Origin: Candidatus Endomicrobiellum meruensis
GTDB taxonomy: Bacteria; Elusimicrobiota; Endomicrobiia; Endomicrobiales; Endomicrobiaceae
DNA: 43,186 nucleotides
NCBI GenBank assembly: GCA_031282625.1
Contig: JAITDI010000019.1
Location: forward strand, 1 to 43,186
Reading direction: 5' to 3'
Shown here in pieces: positions 18,110 through 27,300 of this stretch (its first letter is position 1; each line of letters opens with the position of its first letter). Made by a program: the position numbers and the translations under genes. The notes below the pieces were generated by a model. It saw nothing but the letters and a program-made list of their open reading frames with translations, was not told where the DNA came from and did no database searches.

Positions 18110-18357
18110 TTTATTATTCCTAAGCTGATTTAGATAATTCTACCATAAACTTTGAATTTTCTTTACACTTTGATGCAACTTTAAGCGTCCCAAACGACAT
18201 TTAAATTATTTGTTTCACAACTATTTAAGGTATGCCAAGAGCTTTAAATTTTGTTGTAAACAGCTGGTAAAAACATTTTTCTGGGTATCTTAGAGGTTTT
18301 TAGGAAGTATACGACACTTTTGATACCAGCTAAAAATTTTTAATTCAGGAGCCGCAA
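18110..18357. other. Spacer between smpB and the response regulator
   Basis: This 320-nt gap up to the response-regulator stop holds the smpB upstream region, with a TAGAAT -10-like element but no convincing -35. It also has an 8-bp inverted repeat AGCTGGTA (18262-18269) and TACCAGCT (18324-18331), 54 nt apart. The arms are too distant for a simple terminator; they may be a protein-binding dyad or chance. The end holds the short ORF listed separately. Confidence 0.4.
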
Positions 18358-18471
18358 ATGAAGGAAAACGATTTAGAAGTTCTAATTTCTCTTTATAGCA
18401 TAATATTTCGTTTTCTTTTTCATACCAGTCTCATTGCTCCTCTATTTTTCTTAGCAGTTCTTCTTTCTTAA
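18358..18471 (+). CDS. Possible 37-residue ORF, probably a gene relic
   Basis: An ATG follows a good AGGAG ribosome site by 7 nt and opens a 37-codon frame starting MKENDLEVLISLYSIIF. From about codon 22 it runs antisense into the 3' end of the response-regulator gene, and there the translation becomes an uninformative hydrophobic string. I suspect the start of a deleted gene whose remainder was replaced at this junction. A real small membrane peptide is the alternative. Confidence 0.3.
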   Translation: MKENDLEVLISLYSIIFRFLFHTSLIAPLFFLAVLLS

Positions 18472-19132
18472 AAGGCTTTCTTAAAAATGGCAAATTTTCT
18501 TTTTTAAGAAAAGATACCACAGGGCTGTCAAAATTAATAATTGATACTACTTTTAAATCTAAACCTTTTTCTTTTAGTTTTTGGAGAAAATTGTTCAGCT
18601 CATCCTCAGAAGCGGGTTCTACCAACACTAATCTAAAAGATTTCGGTTCCAAATCAAGGAACTTGTCAAATTTTTGGAATACTGAAACATTATAACCTGC
18701 TTTCTCTAAAATCACAACGGAATCTGAATCTCCAGTTATAGCGGCGATCTTTTCTTCTCTAGCCTCTTGCGGCGACGCTATTCTTTTAAGGATTCTCAAA
18801 ATCTTAGGAATATCAAATGGTTTGTCTATGACTAAAAACGCCTCTTTCTCCGCCTCTTTAATCAAATCTACAAGAGCGTATGCGGTCATTATAATAATAA
18901 CGATTTTTTTGTTAAATTTCTTTATTTCTTTGGAAGCTTCAACCCCATTCATTTCAGGCATTATAATGTCAAGAAACACAACATCAAAATTGCCCATCTT
19001 CACAGCTTCCACAGCTTCTAAACCGTTTTCCGCCATAGCAATGCTATATCCCTGAACTTGAAGAGTGCTTCCTAATGAACATCTTAAAGACGCTTCGTCA
19101 TCAGCAATAAGAATATTCAAATTATTAGCCAC
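18431..19132 (-). CDS. Response regulator with a second, degenerate receiver domain
   Basis: Residues 1-120 form a complete receiver domain: acidic Asp11 and Asp12, phosphoacceptor Asp55 in [11 protein letters not shown], Thr83 in MTA and Lys104 in DKPF. Residues about 128-233 look like a second receiver fold, with alternating hydrophobic strands and a closing [10 protein letters not shown]. The acidic pocket is lost and the phosphoacceptor position reads VEPAS. No DNA-binding or enzymatic output domain is attached, so it may act by protein contact or as a phosphate relay. The start is GTG and overlaps the stop of the upstream kinase pseudogene by 8 nt, showing former translational coupling to a kinase that is now broken. 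Confidence 0.85.
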   Translation of the reverse strand: MANNLNILIADDEASLRCSLGSTLQVQGYSIAMAENGLEAVEAVKMGNFDVVFLDIIMPEMNGVEASKEIKKFNKKIVIIIMTAYALVDLIKEAEKEAFLVIDKPFDIPKILRILKRIASPQEAREEKIAAITGDSDSVVILEKAGYNVSVFQKFDKFLDLEPKSFRLVLVEPASEDELNNFLQKLKEKGLDLKVVSIINFDSPVVSFLKKENLPFLRKPFKKEELLRKIEEQ

Positions 19133-20079
19133 TTGTTTTCTCCTTCAGAGGGATATTTATAGAAAACTCAGTCCCTTTATTTTCCTCACTTGTCACTGTT
19201 ATTCTTCCAAAATGCAATTCTACTATTTTTTTTACTATAGCAAGACCAAGCCCCATAGACTTCAATTTTGTTGTAAAAATTGGATAAAGGCTTCAAGTTT
19301 TTATCAAAAAGCTTTTCCACTGAATTAAAAACTTCAACTAAATATTCAATTTCTTTAACTTTTACTAATGGAGCATTATATGAAAATTTGCCATTTGACA
19401 TATTTTTGACACTAATAGATAACTTTTCAATGGGATTTAGAATTATTCTAACTAATAATAACGACAAACCTAAACAAAAAATAATAACTATAATAGAAAT
19501 TAGCACAACTGTACTTAATGTCCTTGCAATTCTCTGATCTGTATTTGCAAAAGATAGGATTACCCTAACAGCACCTATTGACTCTTTTAATTTTATAGAA
19601 TTTATTTCATCATTAGATGCAGGTATTCCAAATATATCTTCTCCTTTTTTAAATATAGGAGTTAGTACTTCAAAAAACCTAGCGTTTCTTTTAGATTTAT
19701 TAATAACTGCAGTTGTTTCGCTAATACTATTAAAATCTATTTTATTATCTGGTATAATTTTATTAATCTCAGCATCTGTTATTTTAGCCTCAATTATTTC
19801 TCCAGAATTTTTATTGTATATTTCTACACTAACAACATCATCTTTAAGGATTGCTCTTTCAACAAGGTAATGTAAAGTTTTCTGTTGATTGACAGATAAA
19901 GAGTCCAAAGAAGAAACAGCTAAATCTTCGGCAAAAATTTTAACTTTATTTTTTAGATTATCCTCAAGATTTACTTTGCAAGTTTTAATAAAAAAACTTG
20001 TTAGAATAATTGAAGCTAAACTAACTACAAATGTTATTATAAATAATAATCCTGTTTTTAAACTTATTAACTTTTTCAT
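19125..20079 (-). pseudogene. Sensor histidine kinase gene with internal deletion
   Basis: The 5' part is intact: a membrane helix (about 7-30), a periplasmic sensor domain, a second helix (about 188-212) and a HAMP domain (ILNPIEKLSISVKNMSNGKF). Shortly after HAMP the frame runs into junk and stops at 19186. In another frame, the stretch before the response regulator reads [11 protein letters not shown] then [17 protein letters not shown]. That is the end of a HATPase_c domain with its G2 box, and it stops at 19127-19125 overlapping the regulator's GTG. The HisKA domain and the N and G1 boxes are absent, so roughly 150-200 codons were deleted with a frameshift near 19300. The kinase cannot phosphorylate. 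The truncated membrane-HAMP protein could still be made. The gene sits just downstream of tRNA-Thr. Confidence 0.88.
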
Positions 20080-20135
20080 TTTGAGTCTATAATCGAAAAA
20101 CTAGCAGCTTAGTATGAACTTACAGAAAAAAGAAT

Positions 20136-20208
20136 AGCCGACGATAGGACTTGAACCTACGACCTGCGGTTTACAAAACCGCTGCTCTACCAACTGAGCT
20201 ACGTCGGC
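20136..20208 (-). tRNA. tRNA-Thr (anticodon TGT)
   Basis: A complete 73-nt cloverleaf: 7-bp acceptor GCCGACG/CGTCGGC, D stem GCTC/GAGC, anticodon stem GCGGT/ACCGC around TTTGTAA with TGT at the anticodon position, and a T arm with TTCAAGT. Discriminator is T. No CCA is encoded. It reads ACA and, by wobble, other Thr codons. Confidence 0.96.
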
Positions 20209-20235
20209 ATAGATAGCGAGATTAGTGTCTAAAAA

Positions 20236-20264
20236 ATAATATAAAAATTATATCCTCTTGTCAA
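20236..20264 (-). promoter_or_regulatory. Promoter of tRNA-Thr
   Basis: On the minus strand TTGACA (20264-20259) is followed after 17 nt by TATTAT (20241-20236), with a start near 20229, about 20 nt before the tRNA. Its -35 shares five base pairs with the -35 of the divergent tRNA-Asn promoter. Confidence 0.75.
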
Positions 20265-20286
20265 ATTAGAAAAAAATAGATATAAT
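20258..20286 (+). promoter_or_regulatory. Promoter of tRNA-Asn
   Basis: TTGTCA (20258-20263) and TATAAT (20281-20286) are separated by 17 nt, predicting a start near 20293, about 27 nt before the mature tRNA. The -35 overlaps that of the divergent tRNA-Thr promoter. Confidence 0.78.
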
Positions 20287-20319
20287 ATTTCCATACTTAT
20301 AGTTAAAAAGATGTTCAAT

Positions 20320-20391
20320 TCCGACGTAGCTCAATGGTGGAGCAATCGGCTGTTAACCGATCGGTTGCTGGTTCGAGTCCAGCCGTCGGAG
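20320..20391 (+). tRNA. tRNA-Asn (anticodon GTT)
   Basis: A complete 72-nt cloverleaf: acceptor TCCGACG/CGTCGGA, D stem GCTC/GAGC, anticodon stem ATCGG/CCGAT around CTGTTAA with GTT, and T stem GCTGG/CCAGC around TTCGAGT. Discriminator is G and no CCA is encoded. A GUU anticodon is a substrate for queuosine modification, for which queD is present here. Confidence 0.96.
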
Positions 20392-20414
20392 CTTTTTTAA
20401 AATTAATCATTTAT

Positions 20415-20440
20415 CCTGCTAAACACAGCAGGCTTTTTTG
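20415..20440 (+). terminator. Rho-independent terminator after tRNA-Asn
   Basis: Stem CCTGCT/AGCAGG (20415-20420 with 20427-20432), 6-nt loop, followed by C and a run of six T. It separates tRNA-Asn from guaB. Confidence 0.8.
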
Positions 20441-20467
20441 TTTTTTCTTGTAACGTGCTTATATAAT
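20438..20467 (+). promoter_or_regulatory. Probable promoter of guaB
   Basis: TTGTTT (20438-20443), 18-nt spacer and perfect TATAAT (20462-20467), overlapping the T-run of the preceding terminator. The start would be near 20474, leaving a leader of about 24 nt with GGAG before the guaB ATG. Confidence 0.6.
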
Positions 20468-20473
20468 TTGTAA

Positions 20474-21961
<1,488 letters not shown>

Positions 21962-21976
21962 TACATACAGAATAAT

Positions 21977-22144
21977 AAAATTGAGCTTACAAAAGAACAA
22001 AAATTGCAAATAGCGAAAAAATTACGACACAGATATTGGAGTTCTTAAATCAGAACTTTTCATAGATTTTATTTCCAAAAACATTGCGCCTTGTTATTAT
22101 AATAAAGCTCTTTCTGATTCTATAGTTCTGATAAAGGATAGAAT
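21977..22144 (+). pseudogene. Relic of a DUF2164 family gene
   Basis: Directly after guaB, one frame reads KIELTKEQKLQIAKKLRHRY and stops at 22046-22048. The next frame, from about 22029, continues TDIGVLKSELFIDFISKNIA then PCYYNKALSDSI. Together they match the small DUF2164 proteins, which as I recall run KLSKEE.K..I...IQRYF, E.D.EIG.L.AE.LLDF and IGP.IYN.AL.DA. The frames are joined by a shift with a few codons missing, and there is no start codon. After KDRME the sequence changes identity abruptly. Confidence 0.65.
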
Positions 22145-22295
22145 GGAACCAGCGATGCCAACAATGGTGTTGACTTTAGTTGTATCTTCACATCATAAAC
22201 TTAACCACACATTGTCAGCTCTTATAATTTTGTTTACAACCGTATCAGCTTTCATTACGCTTCCCTTAACATCTTGGTTGACAAGAAATTTTTAG
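22145..22295 (+). pseudogene. Relic of an AEC-type transporter C-terminus, fused to the DUF2164 relic
   Basis: The open frame carried over from the DUF2164 relic changes to AMPTMVLTLVVSSHHKL then a hydrophobic segment ending LIILFTTVSAFITLPL, with TAG at 22293-22295. This resembles the last helices of auxin-efflux-carrier family permeases (P.AV...ia..y, then a helix ending sTl.s..tlP). Only about 50 codons remain. The junction near 22144 looks like a deletion that fused two dead genes. Assignment is from memory of the family pattern. Confidence 0.5.
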
Positions 22296-22325
22296 GTTTA
22301 ACCTTTAAAATATAAATTTCCATAA

Positions 22326-22359
22326 AAAACATCTGCCTTTTTATAGAGGCAGATGTTTT
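22326..22359 (-). terminator. Terminator of rplM-rpsI
   Basis: A perfect 13-bp stem (22326-22338 with 22347-22359) around an 8-nt loop. On the minus strand its 3' arm ends in a run of six T (22329-22324), 22 nt after the rpsI stop. The A/T symmetry might let it work weakly in the other direction too. Confidence 0.85.
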
Positions 22360-22380
22360 GAATTTTACAAAAATTAAATA

Positions 22381-22776
22381 TTAACGCTTTGAGAATTGGA
22401 AGCGTTTTCTTGCCTTCGGTCTTCCAGGTTTCTTTCTTTCAACCATTCTTGAATCTCTAGTTAAAAGACCTTCTTTTTTCAAAGCTACTTTTGATGTTTC
22501 ATTAAGTTCCAAAATTGTCCTTGCTATGCTATGGCTTATAGCTCCCGCTTGCCCACTTACACCACCGCCGTTTACATTTACAAAAAAATCATAATTCTTT
22601 ACGCCTTCCCAAATACCTAAAGGCTTTAAAGCTATTTTTTTCAATCTTGCTAATCCACCAAAATATTCATCTACAGTCTTATTATTTATTATAATTTTAC
22701 CATTGCCACTTACCACCCTAGTTCTGGCAATTGCATTCTTTCTGCGCCCTGCGCTTAAATAAGAAACATTGCTCAT
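22381..22776 (-). CDS. rpsI: 30S ribosomal protein S9
   Basis: S9 sits in the small-subunit head; its C-terminal tail reaches the P-site tRNA. The 131-residue protein has the family pattern AGRRKNAIARTRVVSGNGKI near the start (AGRRK...A.ARV...G.G), VNGGGVSGQAGAISHSIAR in the middle, and the hallmark basic end KKPGRPKARKRFQFSKR with terminal SKR. It follows rplM by 12 nt in the universal rplM-rpsI order. Length is standard. Confidence 0.98.
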   Translation of the reverse strand: MSNVSYLSAGRRKNAIARTRVVSGNGKIIINNKTVDEYFGGLARLKKIALKPLGIWEGVKNYDFFVNVNGGGVSGQAGAISHSIARTILELNETSKVALKKEGLLTRDSRMVERKKPGRPKARKRFQFSKR

Positions 22777-22788
22777 TTTTTCTCCTCT

Positions 22789-23217
22789 TTACCTTGCCGA
22801 CGCTAATTGCGCGCTGTGCGTATGTTTATCTTCTCTAAATACTTTAAGTCTTGTAATCTGTCTATCTGCAAGTTTGTTCTTTGGAAGCATGCCTTTTACT
22901 GCGGCAAGCAATGCTTTCTCTGGGCTCTTTTCCATCAAAACAGAATAAGGTGTTAACTTTGCTCCTCCTGGATATCCAGAATATGTAAAATATGTCTTTT
23001 GATCAAGTTTTTTACCTGTAAGAACAATCTTGCTTGCATTTACTACAACAACAAAATCTCCGCAATCTATATGGTTTGTATAGAAAACCTTATTTTTGCC
23101 TCTTAAAAGCTCTGCTATTTCAACAGCAAGCCTCCCTAAAATTTTCCCGCTTGCGTCTATCAAGTGCCATTTTCTTTCAATCGCGTCTTGTTTTGGTAAA
23201 TAAGTTTTTTTATTCAT
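22789..23217 (-). CDS. rplM: 50S ribosomal protein L13
   Basis: L13 is an early-assembly large-subunit protein. The 142 residues contain WHLIDASGKILGRLAVEIA, the conserved NHIDCGDFVVVVNA, KTYFTYSGYPGGAK and AVKGMLPKNKLADRQI, all diagnostic of L13. It lies upstream of rpsI in the usual two-gene operon, with candidate promoters at 23276-23303 and 23381-23410. Length is standard. Confidence 0.98.
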   Translation of the reverse strand: MNKKTYLPKQDAIERKWHLIDASGKILGRLAVEIAELLRGKNKVFYTNHIDCGDFVVVVNASKIVLTGKKLDQKTYFTYSGYPGGAKLTPYSVLMEKSPEKALLAAVKGMLPKNKLADRQITRLKVFREDKHTHSAQLASAR

Positions 23218-23275
23218 CTCTAAAACCTTGTCCTATAAAATTATAGTGTCTTTAAAATAACAAAACTTGCTGGCA

Positions 23276-23303
23276 ATTATAAACTCTAAAATATAATCGC
23301 CAA
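23276..23303 (-). promoter_or_regulatory. Probable promoter of rplM-rpsI
   Basis: TTGGCG (23303-23298), a 16-nt spacer and TATAAT (23281-23276) on the minus strand predict a start near 23269, about 50 nt before the rplM ATG. A further TATAAT at 23245-23240 lacks a good -35. Confidence 0.55.
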
Positions 23304-23327
23304 CAATAAAATCATCTATTTATAAGC

Positions 23328-23410
23328 TGTTAACTCTTAGTGGGGCAACCAAGTTTTTAACATCTTTATTCTACTATTTTATTGTACCATAATTTATCTG
23401 CAAAAAACAA
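23328..23410 (-). promoter_or_regulatory. Possible upstream promoter and stem-loop leader of rplM
   Basis: TTGTTT (23410-23405), 18 nt and TACAAT (23386-23381) on the minus strand could form a second promoter. Its transcript would almost at once contain a stem-loop at 23362-23328: an outer 6-bp helix TGTTAA/TTAACA, a small internal loop, and an inner helix starting CTTGGT paired with ACTAAG. Such a leader could mediate L13 autoregulation, but this is inference. Confidence 0.35.
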
Positions 23411-23439
23411 ATCTTACTAAACCGTGAAACCTTCAACCA

Positions 23440-24312
23440 TCAAAATGTAATGCCTATCTTAACACCATATTCCATGGTGTTATTTTTTGGCTCAAAAAAA
23501 TATCCATATTTTATTGTTCCAGATTCAACAACAGAATAAAACTTTTTATCAGAATCAGCTATATTCCAGTATTTTATAAATGGTTCCAAGAAAACTGTAA
23601 ATTCATCTCCTATTTTCTTAGAAACTTTGGATGAGATTCTAAAACCATATCCTCCATGTTGAGCATTTTCCGTAGGCTTCCCACTTCCATTTGTGTCTAT
23701 GCCTGAAATCTGCTGACCTATCAAAAACAAATCAAATTCAGGGTTTAAGCTAAACAGCCACTCATTATCTAATTCCCACCTCAATATTATGCCTAATGGT
23801 ATATATAAATACATTGAATATCTGTCATACCCAAAAATTTTGGCAGGGTTTCCATCTTTAATATAGTTGTAATCATTTACTCTATTAAATAAGCCTCTAA
23901 AACCAAATCCTAAATAGGGCATTACTACGGATGCATTATCATTAAAAGACAATGCCAAACCATATAATAATCTGTGTTCTTGATACCAATCCGTACGACA
24001 ATTTATTTTGAATTTTACATCCCCTTTTTGCGAAACTCCATCATAAATAAGGTCTCCAAAAGAAAGAGATCCTTGATATGACCAAAATGAAGATCTCTTG
24101 GCACTTTTACGTGATAAATATTCGTAAGATAGCCCATACCTTTCCCCAACAATAGAGATGAATTCCTCACCATCACTTTTAACTTCTTGGTACTTATATC
24201 CGCTTATTTCAAAGCTAATAGAATGTTCTTTATTTCCTATTGCAGCCAAAGGATTTATTGTAGCTAAACAAATAAGAAAAATGATTAATAAGCAAATTTT
24301 ATAGCAAAACAT
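23440..24312 (-). CDS. Probable outer-membrane beta-barrel protein, unknown function
   Basis: I do not recognise the family. The 290-residue product has a signal peptide (about residues 1-24, ending PLAAIG). It then shows alternating short amphipathic strands rich in Tyr, Phe, Gly and Ser, such as YGLSYEYLSR, FWSYQGSLSFGDL, LYGLALSFNDN and YLYIPLGIILRWEL. It ends VKIGITF with a C-terminal Phe, the usual signal for Bam-dependent barrel insertion. This suits a single-domain outer-membrane barrel of perhaps 10-12 strands. It stands alone, 222 nt from rplM and 56 nt after the giant activase gene, on the same strand as both. No adhesin repeats or enzyme motifs are visible. Confidence 0.72.
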   Translation of the reverse strand: MFCYKICLLIIFLICLATINPLAAIGNKEHSISFEISGYKYQEVKSDGEEFISIVGERYGLSYEYLSRKSAKRSSFWSYQGSLSFGDLIYDGVSQKGDVKFKINCRTDWYQEHRLLYGLALSFNDNASVVMPYLGFGFRGLFNRVNDYNYIKDGNPAKIFGYDRYSMYLYIPLGIILRWELDNEWLFSLNPEFDLFLIGQQISGIDTNGSGKPTENAQHGGYGFRISSKVSKKIGDEFTVFLEPFIKYWNIADSDKKFYSVVESGTIKYGYFFEPKNNTMEYGVKIGITF

Positions 24313-24368
24313 TCTCGTTCATTTTCCATTTATATTAATTATTTATATTTCATATGATTTTACAAAAT

Positions 24369-27300
24369 TTAGTTGATATTTTGGTAGGCAACGCTCATCA
24401 TAAGTTTAATTCTGTTAATTTGATTGACCTCACTGATTCCGGAATCATAATCAATAGCTACTATATTTACATCGTTGTAACGATATTTTAGTTCTTTCAT
24501 AACTCCTTTGCCTGTTATATGATTTGGCAAACAACCGAATGGCTGCACACATAAAATATTTTTAGTGTCATTTTCTATAAGTTCAAGCATCTCAGCAGTT
24601 AAAAGCCAACCTTCGCCTGTTTGATTACATACAGAAACAATATCAGACGCTTTTTTTGCCAATTTTTTTGTAGTTTGAGAAGGGCTAAAATTTTTGCTTT
24701 TTTTTAGCGCCTTTCTTATAACTGTCCGCAACATCTCTATATATTTGCTTGTTATAAGCGATATTATTTTGGCTCTAAAACTGCCTTCAAGGTATTTATG
24801 TTGGTAAATATTGTCAAATATCATATATAGCATTGTATCCATCAGATTAGGAACCACAACCTCAGCGCCTTCTTTTTCCAAAGAAGAAACTAAATTATTG
24901 TTTGCTGTCGGGTGAAATTTAACCAAAACTTCTCCTACAATCCCAACGCGAGGTTTTTTAACTTTTTTGACGTCTATATTGTCAAAATCTTTTACTATTT
25001 CTTTTACAGTTCTTCTAAAATTAAACCATGTATTCTTGCTTATAATGTCTGAAAGACGCTTAAGCCACGACTCGCTCAAAGAGTCAGTTTGTCCAATGTA
25101 AACTTCATAAGGACGCATGCGGTTTGAAAGTTTCATAATCAAATCACCGTAAATAATAACTAAAATAAAATCTCTGATCATTGGAAATGAAAATCCAATA
25201 GATTTGTTTTGCGATGCTTTTGAAGTGCTTAAAGAAAATACGGATACTTTTTCAAAACCGGCTTTACTAATTGCTTTTCTTAAAAGACAAGAATAATTTG
25301 TAGCTCTGCAAGCGCCACCCGTCTGAGAAATTACCAAAGCTGTATTATCCAAATCGTACTTACCAGACTTTAAAGCGTTAATAAATTGCCCTATGATTAT
25401 TATTGCCGGATAACATGCATCATTGTTTACGTACTTAAGACCTTCCTCAACATCATTTGCCGAAACTTTTGATAAAACTTTTAATTTTATTCCATATTTA
25501 CGAAAAATTGGTTCTGCTAAACTAAAATGTATAGGAGACATTTGCGGACATAAAACTGTATAAAAATCCTTTGCGCTTTTTTCTACTTTTGAAGTATTTG
25601 TATTATCGGTTTCAGAAATATTTTCATCAAGTTTTAATGATTTACGTTTCTTCATAGACGCAAACAAAGAACGTATTCGTATTTTCACAGCGCCAAGATT
25701 AGATCCCTCATCTATTTTCAAAATAGTGTAAATTTTTCCATATTTAGAAAAAATCTCTTCAGTTTGTTCCGTAGTGATTGCATCCAATCCACATCCAAAA
25801 GAATTGAGCTGAATCATTTCTAGATTCTCAGTTTTGCAAACAACTTTTGCCGCACGGTACAATCTTGAATGATATGTCCACTGATCAACAAAAGTGATTT
25901 TTGATAAAACTCCTGCTAAATGAGAAACGGAATCCTCAGTTAGCACAGGAATTCCTTGCGATACTATAAAATCAGCTATACCATGATTTATGATTGGATC
26001 CAGATGATATGGTCTCCCACCAAGAATAACAGCGGTGATACCTTTTGTTTTGACTTCATTTACAATAAGTTCTCCCTTTTTTCTAATATTTTTCTTAAAT
26101 AAATTAAGAGCTGCCCTCGCTTTTAAAACTGCCGTTGTTAATTCCTGCCTGCTTATTTTAAAATCTCTAAGTTCATCGGAAAGTCTGCTTATAAGTCTTT
26201 TTACATTGTCAAAAGGTAAGAAAGGTTGCAAAAAATTTACTCCATTTTCTTTTAATGAATCTATATTTAGACGAATAACTTCAGGGTAACCTGAAACTAT
26301 AGGACAATTATAATGATTGTTTGCCTCTTTAAATTCTTTTATTTCAGAAGGAATACATGGATAGAAAATTGTTTTTAGACCTTTTTTTACAAGATTTTCT
26401 ATATGCCCGTGAACCATTTTTGCAGGAAAACAAATAGTCTGCGAAGCAATACTATCAATCCCGTCATTAAATACTGTATCTGAAGATTTGTCCGACAACA
26501 CTACTCTAAACCTAAGATTTGTAAAAAAAGTAAACCAAAAAGGATAATGCTCATACATATTTAAGACACGAGGGATGCCTATTTCTCCACGAAAAGCTTT
26601 ATTAGAGTCTAGTGGTTTATAATAATAAAAAAGACGCTTATACTTATAATCGTACATGTTAAAAACAGAGCTTTGAGTTTTTCTATTTTGTAAGGCATTC
26701 TCGCATCTATTGCCTGAAACAAACGATCTGCCATCGTTAAATCTTGAAATATTTAAAAGACATCTATTTTCGCAGCCTGCACAACGTTCATTTTTTATCT
26801 CATAAGAAAACTCCAAAAGCCTCTCTCTGGGGATAAGAGACGTTGAAGAAGTTTTATTTTGCAATGCTATCAAAGCAGAGCCAAAAGCTCCCATCAATCC
26901 TGCTATATCAGGACGTATCACCTCAGTTTTTAAAAGTTTCTCAGCAGCCTTTAAGATGCCGTCGTTAAGAAATGTGCCGCCCTGAACTACTATTTGCTCT
27001 CCTAAATCTTTAGAATCGCTGATTCTTATAACTTTATACAAAGCATTTTTAATAACCGAATAATCTAATCCCGCAGATATGTCGCCTATGCCTGATCCTT
27101 CTTTCTGAGCCTGTTTTATTTTAGAATTCATAAATACAGTACACCTTGTGCCTAAATCAACTGGACTCTTGGCAAACAAAGCGCTTTTTGCAAAATCTTG
27201 AGTGCTACAATTTAATGATTCCGCAAAATTCTGTATAAAAGAACCGCAACCTGAAGAACAAGCTTCATTCAAAATTATTTTATCCACCTGACCATTTTTA

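Noticed and set aside
18262-18331. Terminator from the AGCTGGTA/TACCAGCT inverted repeat
   Set aside because: The arms are 54 nt apart and no T run follows; kept only as a possible dyad.
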